The notes below the pieces were generated by a model. That model searched no databases. It saw only the letters and a program-made list of their open reading frames with translations, and was not told the origin of the DNA. Below, one piece after another: positions 18,345 through 25,663 of a stretch of DNA of 64,000 nt. The DNA is from Actinokineospora pegani (GTDB lineage Bacteria > Actinomycetota > Actinomycetes > Mycobacteriales > Pseudonocardiaceae), in assembly GCF_009745975.1 (NCBI RefSeq), contig NZ_WHOL01000045.1, positions 2,501 through 66,500 on the forward strand, written 5' to 3'. The translations under genes were made by a program, and so were the position numbers. The first letter of the stretch is position 1; each line of letters starts with the position of its first letter.

Positions 18345-19085
18345 GAAAGCGGCGTCGAGGGCGTGCCAGGCGTCGAGCAGTGACGGCCCGTACCAGGTCA
18401 GGTAGCGGCCGTTGACCAGCACGGGGCGCTTGCCCGGGAAGAAGCCCGGCCCGTCGTCGGCCGTGAACTCGTAGGGCTCGTCCGGGAGCACCACCAGGTC
18501 GGCCTCGGTGTCGACCAGCTCCGACAGCGGCGGCCGCGGGTAGCGCTCGGGGTGCTCGGCGTAGGCGTTCGAGACGCCCAGCCGCAGCAGCACGTCCCCG
18601 GCGAAGGTGTCGCGGCCCAGGACGATCCACGGCTTGCGCCAGACCGGGACGATCGCCGTCGCCCGGTGCGGTCGTGGTGTGGCCCAGAGCTCGGCCGCCT
18701 CCAGCAGCCAGTCGGGAACCCGCGCCCCCAGGGCCTCCGTGACCAGACGGCGGACCGACTCCAGAGCGGCCGGGACCGTCGCGGGGGCCTCGGTGACCCA
18801 GACGGCGACCCCTGCACTTCTCAGGTCGCTGACATCGCCTGGACGGTTCTCCTCGGCGTTGCCAACCACCAGATCGGGTGACAGGGCCAGGATCTTGTCC
18901 ACCGAGGGGTACTTCGAGCCACCGATCCGGACGACGTCCAGGTCGGCGGGGTGGGTGCAGTAGTCAGTGGCCCCGACCAGGGTCGTCAGCGGTGCGATGG
19001 CGTCGGTCAGCGACGGGACCAGGCTGACCACCCGGCGCGGGTGGTCAGCCAGCGGGACCTCGGCGCCCAGGTCGTCGGTGGGCAC
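18342..19085 (-). CDS. Helical-backbone metal receptor-like protein (Peripla_BP_2 family, no signal peptide)
   Basis: 247 residues resembling BtuF/FecB-type binding proteins: RVVSLVPSLTDAIAPL near residue 17, then VDKILALSPDLVVGNAEENR, then LVDTEADLVVLPDEPYEF. There is no signal peptide or lipobox, so it would be cytoplasmic unless a longer start is used; the GTG at 19085 directly abuts the stop of the F420 reductase gene. Such orphan, unsecreted members are known in actinobacteria, with unknown ligand. Its position after the F420 reductase suggests co-expression rather than a siderophore transporter, and no ABC permease is nearby. Confidence 0.7.
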   Translation of the reverse strand: MPTDDLGAEVPLADHPRRVVSLVPSLTDAIAPLTTLVGATDYCTHPADLDVVRIGGSKYPSVDKILALSPDLVVGNAEENRPGDVSDLRSAGVAVWVTEAPATVPAALESVRRLVTEALGARVPDWLLEAAELWATPRPHRATAIVPVWRKPWIVLGRDTFAGDVLLRLGVSNAYAEHPERYPRPPLSELVDTEADLVVLPDEPYEFTADDGPGFFPGKRPVLVNGRYLTWYGPSLLDAWHALDAAF

Positions 19086-19754
19086 CTAGATGTCGGTGAT
19101 CCGCAGGCCCGCGTGGGCCTTGTACCGGCGGTTGATGGCGATGAGGTTCGCCGTCAGCGCCTCGACCTGGTGGGCGTTGCGCAGCCTGCCGCCGTAGACG
19201 CCGCGGAAGCCGGGGATGGCGTCGGCGAGGGCGCGGACGAGGTCGGTGGCCTCGCGGTCGTCGCCGAGGACGAGGACGTCCATGTCCAGGTCGGTGATCG
19301 ACAGGTCGGCCAGCGAGACCGCGGAGACGTGGTGGAACGCGGCGGTGACCCGGGAGTCCGGCAGGACCTGCTCGGCCTGCTGGGCGGCGCTGCCCTCCTG
19401 CACCGGCAGCGCGAACGGGCCCTGCTTGTCGAAGCCGAGCGGGTTGACGCAGTCGATGACGATCTTGCCCGTCAGCTCGTCGCGCAGCGCCGCCAGCAGG
19501 TCGCGGTGGCCGTCCCAGGGCACGGCGACCAGGACCACGTCGGCGTCGGCGGCGCAGCCCGCGTTGTCCAGGCCGGTGATGTGGTCGACCCCGGCCAGCC
19601 CGCGCAGCTCGGCGGCGGCGGTCTCGGCCCGGTCCGCGGCCCGGGAGCCGAGCACGACCGGGATGCCCGCGGCCGCCCAGCGCAGGGCCAGGCCCTTGCC
19701 CTGCGGCCCGGTGCCGCCCAGGACGCCGACCTTGAGCTTGCTGACGTCAGTCAC
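19086..19754 (-). CDS. npdG: F420H2:NADP+ oxidoreductase
   Basis: 222 residues. An N-terminal Rossmann motif GVLGGTGPQGKGLALRWA (residue 10 onward) and SRAADRA fit NADP binding. VPWDGH near 80 and AFHHVSAVSLAD near 140 are typical of the NPDG_F420 family. The protein moves hydride between F420 and NADP+, supplying F420H2 for actinobacterial reductases. Its 5' end overlaps the upstream RNB gene by 8 bp, and its stop abuts the next gene, so the three are probably one transcript. Confidence 0.88.
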   Translation of the reverse strand: MTDVSKLKVGVLGGTGPQGKGLALRWAAAGIPVVLGSRAADRAETAAAELRGLAGVDHITGLDNAGCAADADVVLVAVPWDGHRDLLAALRDELTGKIVIDCVNPLGFDKQGPFALPVQEGSAAQQAEQVLPDSRVTAAFHHVSAVSLADLSITDLDMDVLVLGDDREATDLVRALADAIPGFRGVYGGRLRNAHQVEALTANLIAINRRYKAHAGLRITDI

Positions 19755-21168
19755 GCGCAGTCCCTTCCGTTCCCTCGTCCCGCCCCGGCACCAAGGTAGT
19801 CGCCGGGGCGAACGACACCCGACGGCGGTCGACGTCGACCTCGGTCAGCCGGACCCGGATCGTCGCCCCCTCCGGCAGTCCGGCGCCCGCGCACCTGGCC
19901 AGCACCGGCGGCTCGACGATGAACACCTCGGCGGACTCGGCGCCCGCCCGCAGCACGACCGCGTCGAACTCCTCGCCGACCCGGTCGGCGAGCACCCACG
20001 CCTCCACCTGGTCCAGGCACGCCCGGTCGACCTTGGCGGCGAGCCCGTCGGAGGCCGCCATCAGGTCGGGCAGCGTCGGCAGCGCCGTGCGCACCCACTC
20101 CGGCACCGGCTCCCCCGCGCACACCGCAAGGCACACCTCGGTGGCGAACCGGTCGACGAGCCTGCGCAGCGGGGCGGTGACGTGCGCGTACGGCGCCGCG
20201 ATGCCCGCGTGCTCGCTGAGCTCGGGCTCGGCCCCGTCGAACACCGTGTACCCGGCGCCGCGCAGCAGCCGGGTGGCGTCCATGTACAGCGCCATCACCC
20301 CGGGCCGTGCGGCGTCGAGCCCGCTGAGGAACCGCGCGACCGGCACGGCGGCGGGCCAGTCCAGGCCCAGCGTCGCGGCCGAGCGCCGCAGCCACTCCAC
20401 CGCCTCGGGGTCGACGGGGGGCAGGGTGCGCAGGACGCCGATCCGCGCGTCAATCATGATCTTCGCCGCGGCGGTCCCGGTCAGCAGGGAGATCTCGGCG
20501 TTCCAGGCGTCGGTGTCGTTGCGCAGCCGCAGCGCCAGCCGCCACCCGTCGCCGTCGCGCTCGACCCGCTGGTCGGGCAGTTGCAGCTCGACGGCCCCGC
20601 GCTCGATGGCCCGCTCCCGGCGCAGCCTGCCCACCTCGGGCAGCAGGGCGATCGACTCGTGCCCCTCGGCCAGCGCGGTCCGGTACTCCAACTGGGCCCG
20701 CGACCGGACCAGCGCGCGGTCGACCCGGGCGTCGACCAGCTCGCCGCGGTGGTCGAGGTCGATGGTCCACAGCGCGGCGGGGGCCGTCTGGTCCGGCAGC
20801 AGGCTCGCCACGGCCTCGGACAGGACCGGCGGGTGCAGCGGCACCTTGCCGTCGGGCAGGTAGAGGGTCTGCCCGCGCCCGCGGGCCTCCTGGTCGAGCT
20901 CGCCCTCGGGCACGACGAACGCGCCGACGTCGGCGATCGCGTAGTGGACCCGGTAGCCGTCGCCGACCCGCTCGATCGCCATGGCCTGGTCGAGGTCGCG
21001 CGCCCCGGGCGGGTCGATGGTGACCAGCGGGACGTCGGTCGCGTCGCGCCTGCTGCCCGCCGGGGCGGTGGCCGCGGCGTGCTCGGCCTCGTCGAGGGCG
21101 GGCCGCGGGTACTCGTCCGGGAGCGAGAAGTCCTGCCTGACCCGATGGAACGCGCTGGTGTCCACCAC
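19747..21168 (-). CDS. RNB-domain ribonuclease (RNase II/R family)
   Basis: 473 residues consisting almost entirely of the RNB catalytic domain. The acidic metal-binding motif TIDPPGARDLDQAMAIE lies near residue 50, HYAIADVGAFV near 75, PYAHVTAPLRRLVDRF near 317. The N-terminal cold-shock domains of full RNase R are absent; a short beta-rich C-terminal part may replace S1. Actinobacteria have such short RNB proteins, with RNA 3'-5' hydrolysis expected in the cytoplasm. The start is the GTG at 21168; the next codon is also GTG. Confidence 0.88.
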   Translation of the reverse strand: MVDTSAFHRVRQDFSLPDEYPRPALDEAEHAAATAPAGSRRDATDVPLVTIDPPGARDLDQAMAIERVGDGYRVHYAIADVGAFVVPEGELDQEARGRGQTLYLPDGKVPLHPPVLSEAVASLLPDQTAPAALWTIDLDHRGELVDARVDRALVRSRAQLEYRTALAEGHESIALLPEVGRLRRERAIERGAVELQLPDQRVERDGDGWRLALRLRNDTDAWNAEISLLTGTAAAKIMIDARIGVLRTLPPVDPEAVEWLRRSAATLGLDWPAAVPVARFLSGLDAARPGVMALYMDATRLLRGAGYTVFDGAEPELSEHAGIAAPYAHVTAPLRRLVDRFATEVCLAVCAGEPVPEWVRTALPTLPDLMAASDGLAAKVDRACLDQVEAWVLADRVGEEFDAVVLRAGAESAEVFIVEPPVLARCAGAGLPEGATIRVRLTEVDVDRRRVSFAPATTLVPGRDEGTEGTARD

Positions 21169-21247
21169 CGCACACTATCGGCTCACCCGCGCCCGCCGCC
21201 GGAAACGCCGGAGGGCGCGGTCCCGGCCAGGCCCGCGGCGCGGAGGG

Positions 21248-21463
21248 CTACTCCTTCTCCTGCCAGTCCTTGTCCTTGCGGTCCTCGGCCTCGGTGCGCT
21301 CGCGGGCGGCCTGCAGGGCGCGCTCGGCCGACTCGCGGTCCGGGTAGGGGCCCATGCGGTCGATGGCCTTGCCGATGTCACCGTGCTCGACCTGGTTGGT
21401 CTTGGTGTTGTACCACCAGCGGGTGTCGGGGTTGGGGTCCTTGTTCCTGTTGAACATGGCCAT
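21248..21463 (-). CDS. Small conserved actinobacterial protein, SPOR-like
   Basis: 71 residues, charged and soluble. WWYNTKTNQVEHGDIGKAID followed by MGPYPDRESAERAL recalls a short SPOR-type module; the C-terminus is a Lys/Glu-rich helix. No signal peptide. It starts 3 bp from the stop of the 147-residue gene and is the last gene of the T4SS-like transcript. The function is not known to me; the SPOR resemblance, which would suggest peptidoglycan contact, is weak. Confidence 0.65.
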   Translation of the reverse strand: MAMFNRNKDPNPDTRWWYNTKTNQVEHGDIGKAIDRMGPYPDRESAERALQAARERTEAEDRKDKDWQEKE

Positions 21464-21466
21464 CAG

Positions 21467-21910
21467 CTAACTCCAGCCCGGTGACTGCTGCATGGGGATG
21501 CCCCGCGGCGGGGTGTCCTGGTTGGCGTTCTCGTGCTGGCTGGGGATCGGGTCCAGGCACGAGACCAGCACGGTCTGCGACTCCGGGTCCTCGATCCGCT
21601 TGCCGTTGCGCTCGCGGTAGACCATCTCCCCGTCGACATCGATCTCGACGAAGCAGCCGACCTCGGCGAGCTGGTCCTCGTCGAGGTCGACGAGGCGTTC
21701 GCGGCGCGAGGGCACGACCCGGTACTCGGGCCAGTCCAGGTGGGCGTAGACCTGGTGGAACTCGTGCATGAGCTGGGCCATCTGCTGCTGCCACGGGATC
21801 GGCATGCCCTCGGCCAGCGAACGCGGGACGACCGCGTACTGCTGGCTCACACCGGGCTTGCGGGACGACTCGAGGTACTCGCGGAGCGGCTTCCTGGGGT
21901 CGTTGTACAC
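21467..21910 (-). CDS. Conserved hypothetical protein of the T4SS-like cluster
   Basis: 147 residues, GTG start, no transmembrane segment. It opens with MYNDPRKPLREYLESSRKPG and has a middle segment with MAQLMHEFHQVYAHLDWPEY. The second half is beta-rich with FVEIDVDGEMVYRERNGKR. I do not recognise the family. It lies 12 bp after the NlpC/P60 gene and 3 bp before the 71-residue gene, so it belongs to the same operon; a cytoplasmic accessory or cargo-related role is possible. Confidence 0.65.
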   Translation of the reverse strand: MYNDPRKPLREYLESSRKPGVSQQYAVVPRSLAEGMPIPWQQQMAQLMHEFHQVYAHLDWPEYRVVPSRRERLVDLDEDQLAEVGCFVEIDVDGEMVYRERNGKRIEDPESQTVLVSCLDPIPSQHENANQDTPPRGIPMQQSPGWS

Positions 21911-21922
21911 GGCGACTCCTTG

Positions 21923-22924
21923 CTACACACCGGGTCGGACGGCCTGGGCCATCAGCCCGCCCTCGGTGAACTTCAGCGGCCGGATGTGCACCGGCACACC
22001 GGTCTGCTGGGCTTCGACGATCTTGTTGTCGCCCAGGTACATGGCCACGTGGTGGATGGTGCTGGGGTCCGAGGTGTCCCGGGCCCAGAACAGCATGTCA
22101 CCGGGCTGGGCCTGCTCCAAGGGCAGCAGGGCGCCCGCGCGGTACTGCTCGCGGGAGGTCCGCGGGAGCTGGATGCCCGCGGACCGGTAGGACTGCAGCA
22201 TCAGGCTGGAGCAGTCGTAGGAGTTCTGCTGGTTGACCAGGGCGCCCCACTGGTAGGGCTTGCCCTGCTGGCCGAGCGCCCATTGGATGGCGGAGCCCGC
22301 CGCGGCGGTGGGGGCGGGCAGCAGGTTGCCGACGCCCTGGCCGCAGCCGGTGAAGTTGGCGACCTGGCCGACGTCGCCGATGAGGTGCGCGGCCATCGAC
22401 TCCCAGCGGTGGTACCGGTCCGGGAAGGCCGAGCGCTCGACGTCCTGGGCCGAGTCGCCGGGGCGCTGCCCCTCCCAGCCGTCGATGTCGAGCAGGACGT
22501 CGTAGAACTTGTTGATGGCGTAGGTGGGGTCGGTGACCTGCTGCGGGGTGCCCCAGCCCATCGAGGGGCGCATCTGGAAGATGCCCAGGGAGTCCCGGTC
22601 GCCGTAGGACAGGCTGCGCAGGCCCGACTCGGTCATGCCCGCCTGGATGGCGACCTGCCAGGCCAGCGGGGGCAGCTCGCGCTGCTGGCCGATCTGGATG
22701 ATGGCCGCGACGGTGCCGCGCTGCTCGCCGGTGAGGTTGGCAGCGGCCTCCGCGCCCGACCCGGCCGGGCCGGTGGTGATGGGTCCGAGGCTGGCGTTGC
22801 ACGAGGCCAGCCGCACCTGGTTGGCGGGCTGCTCGGACTGGCCGACAACCGTGGCCACGCCGGTGCCGACGACGACGGCGAGCACACCCGCCACGGCCAC
22901 CCCGGTGATCACCGTCCCCCGCAT
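21923..22924 (-). CDS. Lysozyme-like plus NlpC/P60 wall hydrolase (VirB1-like role)
   Basis: 333 residues. One N-terminal membrane anchor (about 5-27) precedes a lytic transglycosylase-like region (about 65-170: AGMTESGLRS, then SLGIFQMRPSMGWG). A C-terminal NlpC/P60 domain (about 210-330) follows, with its Cys in NSYDCSSLMLQSYRSAG near 236 and His in IHHVAMYLGD. Two different wall-cutting domains in one anchored protein match the VirB1/TcpG-type hydrolases that open peptidoglycan for Gram-positive type IV machines. It starts 1 bp after the VirB8-like gene. The Glu in MTESG is a candidate transglycosylase acid. Confidence 0.85.
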   Translation of the reverse strand: MRGTVITGVAVAGVLAVVVGTGVATVVGQSEQPANQVRLASCNASLGPITTGPAGSGAEAAANLTGEQRGTVAAIIQIGQQRELPPLAWQVAIQAGMTESGLRSLSYGDRDSLGIFQMRPSMGWGTPQQVTDPTYAINKFYDVLLDIDGWEGQRPGDSAQDVERSAFPDRYHRWESMAAHLIGDVGQVANFTGCGQGVGNLLPAPTAAAGSAIQWALGQQGKPYQWGALVNQQNSYDCSSLMLQSYRSAGIQLPRTSREQYRAGALLPLEQAQPGDMLFWARDTSDPSTIHHVAMYLGDNKIVEAQQTGVPVHIRPLKFTEGGLMAQAVRPGV

Positions 22925-22925
22925 G

Positions 22926-23528
22926 TCAGTCCCCTTGCTCGTAGTCGGCGACGCGCCACTGCCCGGCGCCGGTGTCGATGACGGTCAGCAGCAGGTCGCC
23001 CTCGTCCGTGGGCACCCTGGCCTGCACGGACTTCGGGTAGGAGCGGACGGCCTCCGGCTCCCCGGTGACCCGCGTGGCGCGCACGTTCTCCGGGTCGACC
23101 GTCTCCATCCTCGGCAGGAACTCCTCGGTGGTGAACGGGCGCATCCCCTCGACCCACTCGGCCGAGGTGATGCCGGTCGGGTGGTTGACCCACTTCTCGG
23201 TCCACTGCCGCGCGACCGCCAGCGCGCCCGGCGCGGGCGGCACGGAACTGGGGGTCTCGCTGGGCCCGGTGAGCCTGGTCTGCGCCGGGGTCGAGGTCCT
23301 GGTGCTGCCCGAGGTCCCGGACGGGATCGCCGACGCCGCGCCCGCGACCGGGTTCTGCGACGCCGGGGGCGTGCGGTCGCCGACCAGGCCGGGGACCACG
23401 AACCCGATGGCCGCGATCAGCACCACCAGCGCGAACGCGGCGACCGCGAGGTGCCGTGGGGAGCGCAGCGGCCAACCCCACAGCTTGCGGTACACCGCGG
23501 CGCGGCCGCGGTTGGTGCGGATCGGCAT
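22926..23528 (-). CDS. VirB8/TcpC-like membrane-anchored protein
   Basis: 200 residues. A basic N-terminus (PIRTNRGRAAVYRKLWGW) is followed by one TM (about 29-50), a Ser/Thr/Pro linker (about 55-98), and an NTF2-like alpha/beta domain to the end (ALAVARQWTEKWVNHPTG, then LLLTVIDTGAGQWRVADYE). This layout, together with the position beside TrbL-like and NlpC genes, is that of VirB8/TcpC proteins, which form the periplasmic or cell-wall scaffold of conjugation machines. Sequence similarity is not obvious by eye, so the family call rests on architecture. Confidence 0.62.
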   Translation of the reverse strand: MPIRTNRGRAAVYRKLWGWPLRSPRHLAVAAFALVVLIAAIGFVVPGLVGDRTPPASQNPVAGAASAIPSGTSGSTRTSTPAQTRLTGPSETPSSVPPAPGALAVARQWTEKWVNHPTGITSAEWVEGMRPFTTEEFLPRMETVDPENVRATRVTGEPEAVRSYPKSVQARVPTDEGDLLLTVIDTGAGQWRVADYEQGD

Positions 23529-23532
23529 GGGC

Positions 23533-25554
23533 TCACCTCACCGCCGAGTCGGTCTCGAGCGGGCCGTCGTTGAGCGAGATCCGCCTCGGCGGGGCGTCCG
23601 GGGCGACCTCGAGGCCGCGCGACGGGCGGTAGACCACGTGGGCGGGCCTGCCCTGCACCATCTCGACCTCGGCGGCGCGCGGCGCGGGCTGCTGCGGGGC
23701 GCGCTCGACGGGCGCGTCGAACGAGGCGCCGCGAGACGCGACCATCGACGGCACCACCACGGCGTCCTCGCCGCGGTCCCAGCCCCGGTCGGCGACCGGG
23801 GCGGTGTCGATGGTCCGGCTGGCGCCGTCGACGACGACGCGGCTGCCCGGCGACCCCCGGCCGGGGGTGACCACGAGCTGCCCGGACTCCGAGCGCGAGG
23901 ACTCGATGAGCGGCCGGGAGCCGCCGATGGCGCCCGCGGCGGTGCGGCCGCGGCCGTCGGCGCGCTCGGCCGTGGCGGTGACGGTGACCGGGTTGCCCGC
24001 CTCCGGGCGCGGGCGGCGGCCCGAGTCGGTGGTGGCCAGGGCGCCGCGCTCGGCGGCCTCGCCGTCGCGCACGGTCTCCCAGAACTCGTCCTGCGGGGTG
24101 GGGCCCTGGTGCTTGTTGCGGCGGAACCGGCTGAACAGGCCGGACCCGGCCTCGGGCATCGACGCCCCGGCCGCGCCCACCGACAGCTCCAGCATCTGCC
24201 ACATCCGCCGCATCGGGCGGCCGACCAGGAAGAACACCATGGTCACCGCGGCGGCCAGCAGCATCTGGGTGAGCAGGTTGAGCTGCGCGGTCGGGGAGAA
24301 GATCAGCTCGAGGAACTTGAAGTGCACCCCGGCCAGCATCGCCAGCACCAGCACGTTGAGCACCACCGCGCCGACGGCCCTGCCGACCTTGCGCAGGATG
24401 TCGTGGTGGATCAGCGCGACCAGGCCGATGATCGGCGCGGTCAGCGCGAGGACGCGCAGCAGGAGCTGGGCCAGCAGCACCGACAGCTTCGCGAAGAGCT
24501 GGAACAGCGAGTACACGATCGACTGGAACAGCGACAGGATGCCCGCGCCGGTGCGGGAGCCGTCGGTGCCCTTGAAGTAGCCGGTCGCCGGGCCGAGCTG
24601 GCCCGCGATGGCGGTGTACTCGGCCTTCTTGGCCTGCTCGGCGGCGTTGTCGGCGTCGCGGCCGGTGACCACGTCGTCGCGGGTCCAGGCCTGCGCGGCG
24701 AGCAGCTTGGGGCCGTACTCGATGGCCTGCGGGGAGTCCGGCGCGCCGAACTCGCCGCGCGCCCAGTTCTCGTAGACGACCTTGTTGTGCAGCTCGGTCG
24801 GCAGGATGTGCCGCACGACCCGGTCCTCCTCCGGGTCGACGAAGCCCGCCTGGATGCCGGTGGTGGTGCGCACGATCAGGTCGTCGACCCGGTCGTAGTT
24901 GCTCACCAGCACCGCGGAGGACGCCGCCAGCCAGATGCCCGCGATCGCGAACAGGGCGCGCTTGCTGACCGTGGCCAGGTCGCCCTTCCAGATCTGGCGG
25001 AACATCAGGATGGCCAGCACCAGCATGAAGATGCTGAAGAGCTGGGTGTAGATGTTGTCGAAGACCGCGTCGGCGGCCTTGCCGATCTGCTCGTTGAGCC
25101 CGCCGAGGACGCCGCCGTTGAGCAGCGTGTAGTGCAGGGAGTTCGTGGCGCCGATGATGTTCTTGGCGACGCTGAACAGCTCGTTGCCCAGCCAGGTGTC
25201 GATGGTGGCGCCGGGGTCGGACACGCCCGCGGGGACCAGGCCGCCGCAGGACTCGTCGTAGACGTGCCAGACCATGCCCGCGTAGCCGTAGGTGATGTAC
25301 GGGCTGCCCTGCTCGCCGTTGCCCTGCGGGGGGTCGATGGCGCCGACCATGCCCGCGCCGGGGCGCTCGGGGTTGGGCGCGCAGGAGGTGTTGTCCTGCG
25401 CCATCGCGGGCGTGCCGATCAGCGCCTGCATCGCGACCAGCCCCGCGACCAGCGCCAACGCGGCGCCGCGGCCGCGGCGCTTGAGCCCGGAGGCGATGAA
25501 CCGCCGCGCCTTGACCAGGGCGACAACGCCGACCAGCACCATGACCGTGATCAT
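23533..25554 (-). CDS. Polytopic membrane protein, VirB6/TrbL-like
   Basis: 673 residues. It has a signal-like N-terminus (TM near 1-15 and 30-50, GTPAMAQ cleavage-like site), an extracytoplasmic loop with three cysteines, then five to six TMs between about 165 and 460 (IFMLVLAILMFRQIWKGD, LLAQLLLRVLALTAPIIGLV, MLLAAAVTMVFFLVGRPMRR). A hydrophilic, disordered C-terminal tail of ~200 residues follows. TrbL/VirB6 proteins form the inner-membrane channel of type IV systems. The long tail could contact the VirB4-like ATPase encoded upstream. Stop and next start are 4 bp apart. Confidence 0.72.
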   Translation of the reverse strand: MITVMVLVGVVALVKARRFIASGLKRRGRGAALALVAGLVAMQALIGTPAMAQDNTSCAPNPERPGAGMVGAIDPPQGNGEQGSPYITYGYAGMVWHVYDESCGGLVPAGVSDPGATIDTWLGNELFSVAKNIIGATNSLHYTLLNGGVLGGLNEQIGKAADAVFDNIYTQLFSIFMLVLAILMFRQIWKGDLATVSKRALFAIAGIWLAASSAVLVSNYDRVDDLIVRTTTGIQAGFVDPEEDRVVRHILPTELHNKVVYENWARGEFGAPDSPQAIEYGPKLLAAQAWTRDDVVTGRDADNAAEQAKKAEYTAIAGQLGPATGYFKGTDGSRTGAGILSLFQSIVYSLFQLFAKLSVLLAQLLLRVLALTAPIIGLVALIHHDILRKVGRAVGAVVLNVLVLAMLAGVHFKFLELIFSPTAQLNLLTQMLLAAAVTMVFFLVGRPMRRMWQMLELSVGAAGASMPEAGSGLFSRFRRNKHQGPTPQDEFWETVRDGEAAERGALATTDSGRRPRPEAGNPVTVTATAERADGRGRTAAGAIGGSRPLIESSRSESGQLVVTPGRGSPGSRVVVDGASRTIDTAPVADRGWDRGEDAVVVPSMVASRGASFDAPVERAPQQPAPRAAEVEMVQGRPAHVVYRPSRGLEVAPDAPPRRISLNDGPLETDSAVR

Positions 25555-25663
25555 CAGACGTCCACCAACCTCGGGTGACCGGGCACAATCTTGATCAATC
25601 TAGCCAACGCGGGCTCGACGTGGACAGGGTTGTCCCCCTGTTGCTTGTCACCCTCACGCTCGG

